Shown here piece after piece: positions 27,291 through 39,640 of a DNA stretch of 64,000 nt. The position numbers and the translations under genes are program-made. Location of the stretch: contig VZSE01003090.1 in the NCBI GenBank assembly GCA_013398275.1, forward strand, positions 62,001-126,000. Reading direction: 5' to 3'. The notes under the pieces were generated by a model. The model did no database searches. It was not told the DNA's origin and worked only from the letters and a program-made list of their open reading frames with translations. The stretch is from Promerops cafer. Its lineage: Eukaryota > Chordata > Aves > Passeriformes > Nectariniidae. Position 1 is the first letter of the stretch. Every line of letters begins with the position of its first letter.

Positions 27291-30200
27291 CTCCCCAGAC
27301 ACATTGGGAGTGAGTGTCTGCCGACTGAACGCACCCCCAAGCCTTTGAACACCCATTTTCTGTGTCTTTCACAGGCAAAATCTGTCGCCTAATATTTCCT
27401 TGCTGCTTTTGGTGAGACTTGAGTTGGCAAAGGCTGCAGGGCATGGAGTGCTGTGATCTGAGGGCAGCTCTACTGACTGGTTGGTGTTGCTTTAGTACAT
27501 GCACAGAAATGGGAGGAAAACATTGATATCTACAGCTTTGAAATCATTGAAGCATGTGTTCAACTCCTGTGGACTCCAACAGGCTGTAAGGACCTGCTGA
27601 ATAGGGCTTCTGATGGAAGTAAATATACTCAGATTAAACTTGGACAGATGAATAACAAACTCTTCCAGGTGCAAATAGTGCATCTTGCAGCTCATTAAAA
27701 ATGGTTTTCCCCAAGGCTCCTCTGAACATCTGCAGTCAATGCTGTCCCTTTCTCCCACACAATACAATCTGTCTAAATCCTTTCCTTGAATATAAATGTA
27801 CTTTTAGCTGGGAGAAGGTCCCCTTCACCAGGGAGGGCCCCTCTCAGCGGGGCTTCACATCTCTCCATTTCAGTAACCTCCCTTCCCACAGCATGGATGG
27901 ACCCTCCTCTGGCTTCCAGGAAGAGCAGCCTCACACCTCTTGGCAGGCCCTGAAAAACAGGCATCCCATCACTTGTTCCCAGACACCACTGTTGCAGGTA
28001 CACTGGCAAATCTATGAGTATTTAAAAGTAGTAGCCGTATCATTTTCCTTTGTATCCTTTGTGCCTGGAGAAGACAAAAGGAAAGGAGAATAAAAGCTTT
28101 CACAAACACTGGTGGCAATAGATCCCCTGCTTGAAATACCTGGGCAGGGACATGTGTTTTGTTCTCTGGTTTTCAGGGTTCTTTTCAGCAAGTATTGAGC
28201 ACCCCTAGCTTTCAAATCAAGTTTCTCTGAATACTTCTCAAATTGGTTGTCCAGACATATCAACCATTTTCTGGGGGCTTTTAGGATGTGAAACTCGGTC
28301 AGGCTGTTCTTTCTCTAGATTAAACTGAAAGAACATGAGAAATAGGGGGAAAAAAGAAGCTATTTTGCTTAGGAAAACAGCAGTTAGCAACCATGCTTAA
28401 GATAATTGCAGAATCTAAAAAGAATAAAGAACTTCTTCACAAAGAAAGGCATTTTCATAGTACCTGCTAAGATATCCCAACTGCAGCATAGGCAATTAAC
28501 AAAGACAAAGCCATTACAACAGGTGTAAGTCTGGTTTTAAGACTATGTAGATTGGGCATTAACAAAAAACAGTGACCAAAGGTCAGATGGAGTTAACTCT
28601 AACAATATTTAGTGTCCAGACTATGTTTAGAAAGCATTATTTTTATTTTCAACAGGGCTTTGACTGAGCTGCGTCAGATATAGGAAGGGAGCACTGAACG
28701 TGTAAAGACTTTCTTTACTAAATTATTTAGTGCTCATGAAAGGTGCCAGATGGAGAGCCTTGGGGACTCAAGCCTTCTTTTCATCTGCAAAACTGCCTTA
28801 GAATAAGAAGTGACAAATTTACCAAGCTGCTGTTACAGGCTGCTCCTGTGACTGCCCAAGTCCTGGCCTGGAGCTCGCGACCCCGAGGGGGACAGGTTTG
28901 CTTTGCCACCCTTCCCTGCAGCCCTGGGTGTTCCTGCTGGGATGTGCCATGCAGGTGACACACAGCGTGTGAGACAAGGCAGAGACCAAGCTCTCTCTCA
29001 GCTGGCTGGGCTGCTGTTTGCTCATGCTTCCCAAGTTCTCCTGGCAGGTGGGTTTGAACTGGCTCAACAGTCCAGTCAGTGATAAGTAAAAAAGAAAATC
29101 TCTTCTTCACAGGGGTGGGGCTGGATGATTTGATGGACTAGTTGTTGTTACCTGTCTCCCACTCTGATGATCCAGTAAGTAACGAGCCATCCAATCTTCT
29201 GAAACACTCCAGAGCTGCTGAGCCCAGTCAGTGTGAATGGAAAGTGCTTTGCAGATTAATAAGCTGATGGATCTCTGTCCATATTGTCAAAGTTAAACAC
29301 ATAACAAAAAATTATACAGTGAGCAAAAAAAGGGCTAAGGAAACCCACAGCTGCCATATGCCAAGGCACAAACAGGTAATAATTCTCTTTATGCATTTTT
29401 GTTCCAGGACAGAAGGCAAACCTGTTCAGTTTGAGGTGAGTTCATTACCACGAGTGCAGCAAAAGTTTGAACTGCAGCTGCTCACCCTGACGTAATTCAT
29501 TGCTGTGAAGGGCAATCTGACATCCCAAAAGTGCTCTGAGTCCACCTAAAACAAACAAACGTTGCTCTCTTCAAGCCAGAGTGGGATCACACCAGCTGGT
29601 AAACAGTGGACTGTACAAATAGGGAAGAAGAACAAAACTAAGAAGTGCTGACAAAACTCTCATCATAACCTAGGGCTGTAAAAAAGGAATAAGAGATAAG
29701 GAGTCCCCAGCCCACAAGAATTGTGTCCATGACTGATCTATGGGATTATGCCCAGGGGTGCAAGAGGAATTGTTTCCTTCTCCATCAGAAGAAACCTTAT
29801 TGCAGAAACAATCTTCAGGTTCTGAGAAGGTGCTCATAGGAAACCACATCAGCTGCCCAGTGCTGTTTGATCATAGACCTGTCAGGTGTAGGTAAAATCT
29901 TTGTCAGTTGCCTTTGTCAGAGGCCACAAAAGGGAAGGAGGGCTGTGTGAGCCAGCAGGCTCCATGCCAGACTACAAGGAATAAAAGAAGTTTCTGCAGG
30001 CCCTGGGGAGGGAATGTGTAGAGGGTCTGGCTCTGATGCAATCCAGACCTTGTCTGTGCTCTTCTGGGAGAAGTTTCAGGACACCTGAAAGACAAACCTT
30101 CTTGCTGGACTGTAACTCCAGACCATTCCTCTGGAGACTGGCTGGTGCACCTCAGGCTGGCTTTCAGCCCTGAACCAGTGCCGTAGTGTGGATGAATGGG

Positions 30201-33200
30201 AGCAGATCTGCTCTCAAGGACAAGGGGCAGAAGAGGCAAGAGGTTGGCTGTCCTGCCTTTGAGCACAGGAAGAGCCAGCTGTGAAGGAATTCTCTCTGGG
30301 AGAGAATGATATGAGGGAGGGGGGAGCCATCTTCCAGGTGTTCACAAACCTGATCTTGTGGAAACATCAGCCGGCTCCAAGGAAGCAAGCCCCAGAGGGG
30401 TCTTTTTTCACAGCAGCTCTGAATGGATGATCCCAAAGAGACCCAGGCAGCTGGATACATCATTTTGTGGATCTGAGCCATGATATCTTAACTGAATGAA
30501 ATTACACACAGAGGCTTGCAAATTAAAAGAAGAGAGAGGTCTCCCTGACTGTTTTTGGTAGCTTTCCCCTCCAGATTGGACACTGGTGCAGTTTCTCAAG
30601 TCCTACGTGGAGAAGAAGGATTATATTCATAGCTACAGCTATATACTGAGTTTTCTGAGGAGTGGCTGGAGTCAGAAAACCCCGGTGCCCACAGAAGACA
30701 GAAGTGTGGATCTCCAAGATTCCTCCCTCTGCAGTGTGACATCTTGTCTTGACCTGAACTCAGTCATCAGAAACTGTGTACAAAGAGGAAAAAGGGGGAA
30801 AAAACAACCCCAAACCACAGACAACATAAGCAGGAGGCTGTGGAGGTGAGGTGGTGACTCGGTGCTGTGAAGGGTGCTGCAGAAGCTCAATGCCAGTGAA
30901 GCATTTCCCATGGGAGGCTGGAAGGTGTGAGAGCCAAAGCACCTCTAATGCAGAACCAGCAGAGCTGCAGGGCTCAGAGTCCAGTGGAGAAGGCAGACAG
31001 GCAGGGATTGAAGCCAGGCTGCCAAGCAGAGCTTCAATGCAATATCAAAACCTTCAGCACAAGATTCCCAGCAAATACAAAAGAACAGGGTAAGTAATCT
31101 ATCACAGAAACATCTAAGATTTGAATTAACCTCACTAGTCCTTAAATTTCATTGCTTCACATGGGGCTAGTGTGTTTCAGGTTAATTGTGTGGACCTCTG
31201 ATAATTGGCCCAAATATAGCACAAGGAGATTTTCATGCTAAGCCAACATCAATAATGTGCATCAAAGGCTGCCCTGAATTCTCCCCCTTGGTTGCTCAGT
31301 CATCTTTGATCTAAAAAATGAAAAGAGTAAGGGATTTTGTTGTTATTTTTATTCCTTCTCCTCCATCACAGGATTGAGGTTACTGAAAATATAAACAGAG
31401 AAAAGGTGGCAAAACATTAAAAAAAATGTAAAGACAAGTAGGGGTGATGAAGTGAAGTAAACAGAAAGAAATAGGCTTATGGAAAAGAAAAAAGACCTTC
31501 TGATAGGAGAAAGAGAAATGCTGTTGACATGGGATATGACAGTGAATGGGGTGGTGAAGAAAAGTTTGGGCAAGGTATTATGGATGAGAAAAAGGGATCA
31601 TGACTTCTGTAAGATATGAGAATGAGATCCTGTCTTCTTCAGCCACCTGTGTGCTGGCCATCTGACCTCGCTGTGATCTGCTTCAGAAGCCACTAGGAGG
31701 CCACTAAGAACTGCAACATATATGCAGAAATGTCTTGTGCATTTGACCCTCGTTGGGACTAATAATTATTTGGGAAACAGATGTTCCTATGTGACCTCTG
31801 TACCACTCATATAAAAAGCAAAGGGGGTCCACACCAACCCCTCTGCTGGCTGCACAGGGGGAAAGGAGCTGCTCCATCCACACAGAGCTTGAGGGAGTAA
31901 ACCAAGGCTCTCATGGGCTAAAGAAGGAAACCAAAAGAGCCAGAGAAATAAATATGTAGAGAGAGGTGAGAAGCAGAAAAGAGAGAACACGTGGAATTCT
32001 GGGAATCTGGGTATTTAAATTTGTTCTTTGTTCTAATATTGCATTGGGAACTCAATTCTCCCAACAGTCCCGAGTGCTTCCTCTTGGCAGCTCCACAAAA
32101 AGAGCAACTTTCTTTAGCGACACTGAGACCGAGAAGAGTTGAGTCCCAAGGCTACAAAGTTCTGGCTCCAGGAAGGGTTGTTCACAGGCTTCCTATTCAC
32201 ACTTGAGCTTAAGGCCCATTAATTATAGAAGGACATATCCCCAGCGTGGAAATCTGGATGAACTCACAAAACGCACGAGGACACTCAGACCTTAATCCCC
32301 CAGCCTGGCTTCACTCCCAATTTACAGCCCCAGGAAATCTATTTCCAAGAAAGTGTCTCTTCCTTATCCTGTGCTGCTATCCTCTCTCCTCCAGGCATTC
32401 TTGCATTCACCTCTATGGAGTGCAGGTTTGGAGAAAAAAGACCAGGAAAGGGTTTCAGACAACAAAAAAATCAGGAGAGATGGATTCATGACCTTGCAAA
32501 ATGCAGCATTTGCTCATGTTTGATGCTGAGCTGACTTCTTAAAGGGGGTAAAAATTAGCTCCTGAAGAAATATTGTATTTCAAACCAGCTCCAAATGCAC
32601 GTCGTTCACTGGCCCTTCGTTTTTCAGCTTGGCCCCTAAACTGGAAAATTTGCCATTTGTACAGCTCTAATGGTAAATCATTTGTGCTCTTGGTTATAAA
32701 CATGGTTTCAAAAGTATGCAAACAAAATCAAGGAGAAATAAAAAATCAGGAACATGCAACAAGCAAAAAACAAACAAACAAAAAAAATAGAGAAAGAGGA
32801 AATTAATTCCTGAAGATGTTTGAGCTGGTTTGATAATAATGTCACCAAAAATATTTGCTGTGTTCAAATAAAACCTTACCAAACATTTCTTCTGATCTGC
32901 ATCTAATTCAAATACTGATCAGAAATATAACATTTTAAAAAGTTGTCAATGTGAATCATGAGCTAAAGAGATTCCATGTTTTTTATTGCAAATTAAAATT
33001 ATAAAGCAAAAAAAGAGAAAATTATGTTAGGTGTGAAAATGTGTTTGTCTGGGCATCTGATGCGAGAAAGCATCAGGCAGCATCACCAAGGTAAACAGAC
33101 AAAATATGAAGCCCCTCATGCATCCCTGCCAGGAAAACAGCAGGCATGTTTGACATGCTAAAAATGTGCTTATGTTGACTTTTAATTGGAATAGTTAGAA

Positions 33201-36200
33201 CAAATGTCCTTAGCAAACACGGCTTTGCCTCCCCACATTTTTTTGCTGTGTTTTTGCAGTCTCCCCAGTGGGCTCCTGCATTGCAGGCTGTACCTGAGCC
33301 TGGCCTGTGCTGCTGGCAGGGCTCTCACCAGCCTGTCTGGAGCATCACACTTATACACAAACCACTATCAATTCCCCTGCAAAGCCAGATAATGGGATGC
33401 ACTCTCCCTTCTTCCTGTTACAGCCTTCCAAGGGCCAAATCCTCCCTCCATTTACAGTCCAGAAAATCCCATCCACCCAGGGATGTTGTGCTGCATTTAC
33501 ACTAATGCAACTGAAGGCTAATTTTGGCCCTAAGTTATTTGTATACTCGAATATTAACTTAATGTAGGACATTTTCTGAGCTCGGTTCCTCTCTGCAGCG
33601 TGTATCAACTTACTGAAAGTGAGACCATCCTCCTTAGCTTCCCGGATCGCAGGGAGATGTTCAGGCCATGGGCAGGGAGCTTTCATTTTGCCAATTATGG
33701 CTGTGGTGGCAGTTGGATGAGATTGACTTGCACTTACATCCATTACTGCTTTGCAAGTTTTGTTCAGTGCGGAATATTTCATGTAATGGGTCCCCTCTGT
33801 AGCATTTGGCAATCAATCCTTCATAATTTGAAGTTCCCTTTCCTCATTGAACTGCTCTCCTCCCGGTGGAGCTGGTTTGCATGTTGATTTGGAATAGAAT
33901 GAAAACTCAGTGAACTACAAAAGCCTGTTGCAGAGATTTTTGGTGGTGTATGACCAGTGTTCTCTTTATTCCTGGCCCATTATTTTCCTCAGCATCTGCT
34001 CAGCTGATTAGTTTTAATGAGCAGTAGCTCCACTGGTGCATGAGGGAATTCACAGCTCAGTAGGTAGGGGAAAAGAAAATGAGCAGTGGAAAATGGCTGT
34101 GTGCAGGTAGCTGTCCCCAGAACAGGCACCTTTATATGCACATCAAACATGTGACAGGAGGAAACATCCTGCTTGTACACTGCAACCACTGAGAAATTCC
34201 TCTTTACTGGGTAGTGGTTGCCACTGGAAGAGGCCCTCTGAGATCCAAAACCACAGGGAGCTATTGCAGATACACAGGGAAAAGCAAAGTTATGTCTTGG
34301 AGCTGTTGTGTCTCCAGGTGCATGTAAACCACAACAGATTATTTCCCTAAAAAATGATCAGAGGAGGAAGCCTCCATGCTTGGATTTTGTATTTTTGCAT
34401 TTTTCCACTGGTTTTCCTGTTTGTCCTCAGTTTTTCCATAGGACCAGCTTTCCCCTCCTGCCCTGTGCCTCCTGAGCAGGGAGTGCAATGAACAGAAACA
34501 AAACCATGGCAGTGGGAGAACCAGCCCTGCAAATACGGCTGGCAGGCTAAGCTTCCTGCTTCAGCCCCAGTGCTTGCTCTGATTTCCATGCCTGGAACAT
34601 GCAAAAACCTCCAGGATGCTGGGCTCCTGGTGGTGGCTGGAGAGCTCCCTTCCATGGGTCTGTGTGGTGGCTGCGCATCTGAGGTACAGAAATGCCAAGG
34701 TAAAACAAGTCAAGCAGAAGCAAAGCTTCTGGTCTGGTGTCTGTGATTCCCCGGAACAATTTTCCTCTCTCCATCACTGCAGAAGTCATTTCAGCAGAAG
34801 TCTGAAGATGCCAAAGGCTGTTGAAAAAAACTGTTGAGGGAATGGTAATAGTCAGGTGGGAATTGTTTATTTTCTGCAACCAGACAGAACCAATGAAATG
34901 GGCCGTGCTAACGGAACCACATTAGTGAAAACACATGAATGTGATCTCTTTTTTTATCTCTCTTGGATTTCCAAACTGAGATGAGAGTTACTCAGCAATC
35001 CCCACTTTCATCTCCCCTCAGAGGAAGCCCTGCCCTTCTATCACACCGTGACTGTGTGTTTTTGGGTAAGTACCCCCAGAAATGGGTGAGACAGGGGCTG
35101 TGACTGACAAACATGCCAGACACAGGCCAACCCGCTGGGTGTCACAGCCCTCAGCAGCAGCGTGGTCCCTCTGCCACGCAGGGATCCTGTGTGCCACAAG
35201 CTCCCACAGGACAAATCCGAGGGGTGGGACTTGCATGGAGGGCTGTGGCACTGCAGGAGAGGCAGAGCAGGAGGGGCAGGGCAGCAGTGCTGAGCACCGG
35301 CATCACCTTCACTTATCTCCTCCATGTAGGAGACACTGCAATCAGAACTTGGGTTCTTCTTCCCCTCCCTTGAGACCTCCCTCAGCTTTGTCTCTCTCCT
35401 TGTGGAGAAGAGGAAAGGGGCTGGCTGTGCTGCTGGGTTGTGCAAGAGGCTGGGGCTGTCTGAGTGAGCCTGGATATGTCCTGCTGGGCAGCAGGACCAG
35501 CTTTGACATTCTCCCCTGCATCTATCTCAGGTGCTGCAGGAGACAAAGCCTTCCTGCTTTCCCTTCCTGTGTGCATCTCTCCTCTCTAGACTGGTGAGAG
35601 CATTATGCAATGTCATGTCATATTTGTCATATTAGCAAGATATAGTTGATAAAATAAAGGTGTATTTTATTATCCTGACCTGACAGAAAGGCCATTCTCC
35701 AGCACACTCATTGTCAAGACTGTTGGAGGAGTAGGCTCCACCACTGGGATGCCTCTCATGGTCGGTCTACTCCTGCCTGAAAAAACGCCAAGAGAAAAGA
35801 TCCACCGTATGTATGGTCAGACTGTGCTGCACACAGCCCATATGGAGTCTATCTTTAGGCTTTAAAAAGAAGAAACAGAGATGGTTGCTCAGAGATACAG
35901 ATTTTCCTCCCCTTTCCATCTTGCACAGAAGGAGCTCCCAAGATAAGGGTGCTGAAGTACACAGAGCAGAGAAGCCCTTTTGGGCCACCAGCACCGCCTT
36001 GCTCTGCCAACAGCCCCCTAGGCCTCTGAAACCACTAAGGTGATAAACACCTGGAAAAGTTTCTTAGCATCCCCCAAGGCCTGTGTGACTGAGCTGTCAA
36101 CTGCGGCAGGGTCAAACTGGGCTGGGCTGCTGAGAGCTACCTCCCCTCTCTGCAGAATACCACCACTGGGACTGCTGGCATGGCATGGATTGCAGCTCAC

Positions 36201-36751
36201 CCCAAACTCTCATCCATTCATTTAAGTTAAACACTTTTCCACTTGAATATTTTCAGCAGAAGATTTAACAGGCAGGCTTTGGGAGCAGAGTGGGCAAATG
36301 GAGCAGTGGCAAGTAGCACTCTGTGGAGATGGCCATCTGCTGCAATGGTGTGCAAGAGATGGAGGGACAGGTTGGGAATCTCCTAAGCCCTGGGCAGCTG
36401 CTGCCAAGCCAACTCTGTGGTCCCAGCTGCCATTGTGAATTATGCTGGAAGTGATCCCCTCAATTCCTAAAATCTGGTCAGAGCAACAGAGTGGTGGTAT
36501 CACACCCTGCAAGAGGGTAGTTCACAGAAATCCTCTTTGCTTCCTTTTATCCCCTTTCCCCATCAAACATACACTACTTATCCAGGTTGCATTTCTCTAG
36601 CTGTCCTGGGTGCACATCTTTTATGATGTCTTTTGTGTGCTAGAGATGCCACGGCTGCGTTAGGACGGAGCCCTTGGCTAATGCACAGGGCTGGAGAAAC
36701 CTTGGTTATCCAGGACTATGCTCATCCTTTGGCATGGTGCCTGTACTGCCA

Positions 36752-36779
36752 AGTACAGTACAAGTACTTGTACTGTACT
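36752..36779. repeat. 28-bp perfect palindrome
   Basis: The sequence is its own reverse complement over 28 bases with no spacer. Its centre is CAGTACAAGTACTTGTACTG, extended by AGTA on the left and TACT on the right. It contains five GTAC units. It could form a cruciform or hairpin. Confidence 0.9.
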
Positions 36780-38689
36780 GCAAAACAATTTGGGGAGTTA
36801 CCAGTTCCATAGGCAGTACAAACCAAAGCATCCTGTGCCATCCTCCTTCATGTTTCCACCTTATTAGGAGTCCCCTCACATGAGGGTGAAGGAATTAAGT
36901 CTCTGCCCTAAAGAGCTTCCAGCTGAAGGAAAAGGATAGGGCAGAAATGTGGAAATGTTCTATTAACTAAAATATTTTATGGAGCACTCTATGACCAAGC
37001 CTTCGTTTATTCTGACAAGCAGTAAGAGGACCTGGCGGTGCTTGGACTCCAGAAATTTTAGGAAGGATGGGCACCTCTCCCACAGAGTGATCTTCTGAGA
37101 CAGGCATGCTGTTAGTTGTTCCCCTGCAGGGACTTTGAAGTAGTTGGTACTTTTTATTCTATGCAGAAATAGTATCAGAGGTAAAACTGAAGTTTTCTAT
37201 CCACAAGAGCCTAAACACATTCATTAAGGAACAGAGCAGAGTGCTCAGCAGCTGTTTAAGGCCAACAGCACTGAATACAAACACCTTTTGCCTGAAACTT
37301 GTTGTTTCCACTGGAGAAGTGCTAAGTCTCATTCCCTCTGAGTAGGGATCATTTCCTGTGTGTGTCCCACATCTTGGTGTGTATGGACATATATTCCTGA
37401 CATCTTCCAAATGTTATCCTGGGTAAAACACTCAATGATTTGTTCAGCCTCCTGAAAGTTTGCTGATGTTACAGAGAAACAGCAGCCTGGATGCTCCTTG
37501 CACACATTTTGCTCTGGTTTTTTCAGTTGCTTTTTATTTACAGTTTATGACAAATATTTTTGGGGTTACCTGTTATTTTGGAAATAAACCTAACTGCCAT
37601 CAAGGTGAGTGTTACTTGTGTGAACAACCCTTACAGACCCATTTCAGCCAGGGATTACTTGTTCACCCAAAAATCTGTGTATGAGTGTGTATCATCTGTG
37701 AACCAGTTTCTGAGGTTTGTTTTCAGAAAGACAATAGTCCTTGAGTTGACCAAAGTCTAATTCAGCCACCAGGCCTCACTGCAGAAGTATCAGCTGTCCA
37801 AATATAATGAAGAGTTCAGGTCCAACAGACACCTCTTCCTTGGTACTGTCCTTCCGTTCACCTCCCCTAGGGCCAGAAGGAGCTGGACTTTGCAGTGGCT
37901 CCTGAGGCTCAGCAGCATGGGCCTGTACAGGCCAGGAATGAAGAACTGTGCATAAGACCACAAACAAAACTGAGCTGCTAAATTGACTCTGGGATGCAAA
38001 TATCAGCATCCTGACATTGCAATATAGTGCAGGAAATGACAGTGCTGTGGTGGGTCTGCACAGGGCTTCAGCACAGCTGGGAGCCAGGACATCACTCCTT
38101 CCCAGGTGCTGCTGCAGCATGAGGTGAGACAATGCTGCCTTCGGTCCCAGCTTCCCCCAGCATTCAGAGCTCCTGTGGCAGGATGTGCTCAGGAGATCTG
38201 ACAGTCATTCTCTCCACTCAGGAAATGCTGAGTTGTTGAACCAAAATTTTGCTTGAAGAAACAGAGCTTTTCTTGAAAAACTGTACAGAAGAGATGAAAA
38301 TGAGAAGACAATAAACTCAGCTCTTCCACAAATTAAGTGTCCTGACCAGTGGAGTATCCATAAGCTCTTTTGGTGTCCATTTTACTGCCAGCATATGAGA
38401 AATTCCTTTTCATTGGTAGAAAACAAAACAGAATTCTTAATCTCAAAAAGTGTGGCTGACTGTAAAGACCCTTTTCAGTGCAGTTTCATTTGAATGTAAG
38501 AAATTTAGTTTCTCTCCATTACCCACAAATGTCAGATAATTTCATCCTAGTAAGGGATATGCTGAGGAGATGAACTGAATGAAAAATAAAAAGGAAGAAT
38601 ATTTTTAGTCTTATTTGTCGGTTAAATAACCACTTATATCATGCCTGCTAATTACAGACGTTGCAAAAATCCGGTGAAGAATAAAATGA

Positions 38690-39640
38690 ATTAGTTCAAC
38701 CGGAGTTGCTATCGGCTGCCATCTGCCCCTCACCCTTCAGCCACTAAATAGCAGCAGCTGGGGATGCAGGAGGAGCTGGTTCAGTTGGTTTCTGCTTTCC
38801 TCATCCCGGAGCAAACCCGGCGTTAAACCCCCCGTGCCTTTGCCACGGGGACTCCTCCCTGCGCAGGGACAGGAGCAAACATCCCGCGGGGGCTCCTGGC
38901 CGGCACACGCGGCGCTCCCGCTCACATGCTCTTTTCTCCTCCCGACAAAGGCAGTCTGGGAACCGGGGCGCCCCGCGGGGTGTAATCCTCCGTGCCGCCT
39001 CCCAGACAGTGCCTCCCTGGCAGAGAGAAGAAACATGTGATGAGGCATCCGTCTGTGCGCCCCATGAAAGTGCCCCTATCTTCAGCGGGTTTAATGAGAA
39101 ATCCTCCGAGCCTGTTAAGAGCTGGTATTTCCTGGCTTGTAATGCGGCTCCATCACCACCCCCAGGCAAATCGCACCCTGTACCTCCCGCTGTCCTGCCC
39201 TGCTGGCGAGCCGTGGAACACCCTCCCACAGGCACTGGGCGGGGGGACAAGGGAAAAGGGATGCTGAGGGCTGGCAGGCAGCCTTGTCACGAGGGAAGAA
39301 GCAAGTTCTCCATCACACGAAGTCATTTCCCAAATTGCAGAAACCACGACTGCCCGCTTTATGTCCAGAGCAGACGGGGGTGCCGCTTCGGCGCGGTGCC
39401 TGCCCAGGAGCACGTAGGGTTCGCGTTGTGTTACCTCTGAAATGCAATATCGAAGTATTAAACTTTAATGGCACTAAAGAGGCTGGGGCATGAAACTCTT
39501 GATGAGCGCTCGTAATGGGCAAAGGGAAAAGCCTTTCAAGCCAGATTTATTTCTGCACCCCTGGATAGCTGCTGAGACAGGTCAGGGTTGCGCGGCTTCG
39601 CCGTCCTTCGTTCTGCCCTCTAGTGCCGGAGAGAAAAATT
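38690..39640. promoter_or_regulatory. CpG-rich block, candidate enhancer or promoter
   Basis: CpG density rises sharply here. I count about 20 CpG in roughly 195 bases (38806-39000), with further CpGs near 39160-39410 and 39590-39630. No CR1 or LTR is recognisable in it. Open frames exist on both strands, but none resembles a known protein or shows convincing splice sites, so I do not call a gene. Candidate roles are a distal enhancer, an unannotated first exon or lncRNA promoter, or a boundary together with the CTCF-like motif. Confidence 0.4.
39613..39626 (-). promoter_or_regulatory. Candidate CTCF-binding motif
   Basis: The minus strand reads GCACTAGAGGGCAG, which matches 13 of 14 positions of the CTCF core CCASYAGRKGGCRS. 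The only mismatch is the first base. It sits at the edge of a CpG-rich block in otherwise AT-rich intergenic DNA, a setting where CTCF sites often act as chromatin boundaries. Binding cannot be told from sequence. Confidence 0.5.

Larger units (their letters stand above)
24659..38689. other. Intergenic, no gene seen
   Basis: No recognisable exon or LINE copy. It contains the CpG cluster at 27.2 kb, a 10-bp duplication (GAGGAACGTG) near 26301, a TGACGTAA CRE-like octamer near 29489, and the 28-bp palindrome at 36.75 kb. The 35.0-35.6 kb stretch is GC-richer with overlapping frames on both strands but no family signature. Confidence 0.55.

Noticed and set aside
31690..31712. CCACTAGGAGGCCAC as a CTCF site
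   Set aside because: Three core mismatches; weaker than the 39.6 kb site.
35041..35597. 171-codon plus-strand and 134-codon minus-strand frames
   Set aside because: Composition is Cys/Ser/Arg-rich and low in structure, both strands are open, and no domain is seen.
36001..36020. Possible second CTCF site (CAGCCCCCTAGGCC)
   Set aside because: It mismatches the core at three positions, including the conserved GG.
38801..39440. Frames of 143 and 149 codons in the CpG-rich block
   Set aside because: High GC removes stop codons on both strands. The peptides do not resemble DIP2 or any other N-terminus I know, so no first exon is called.
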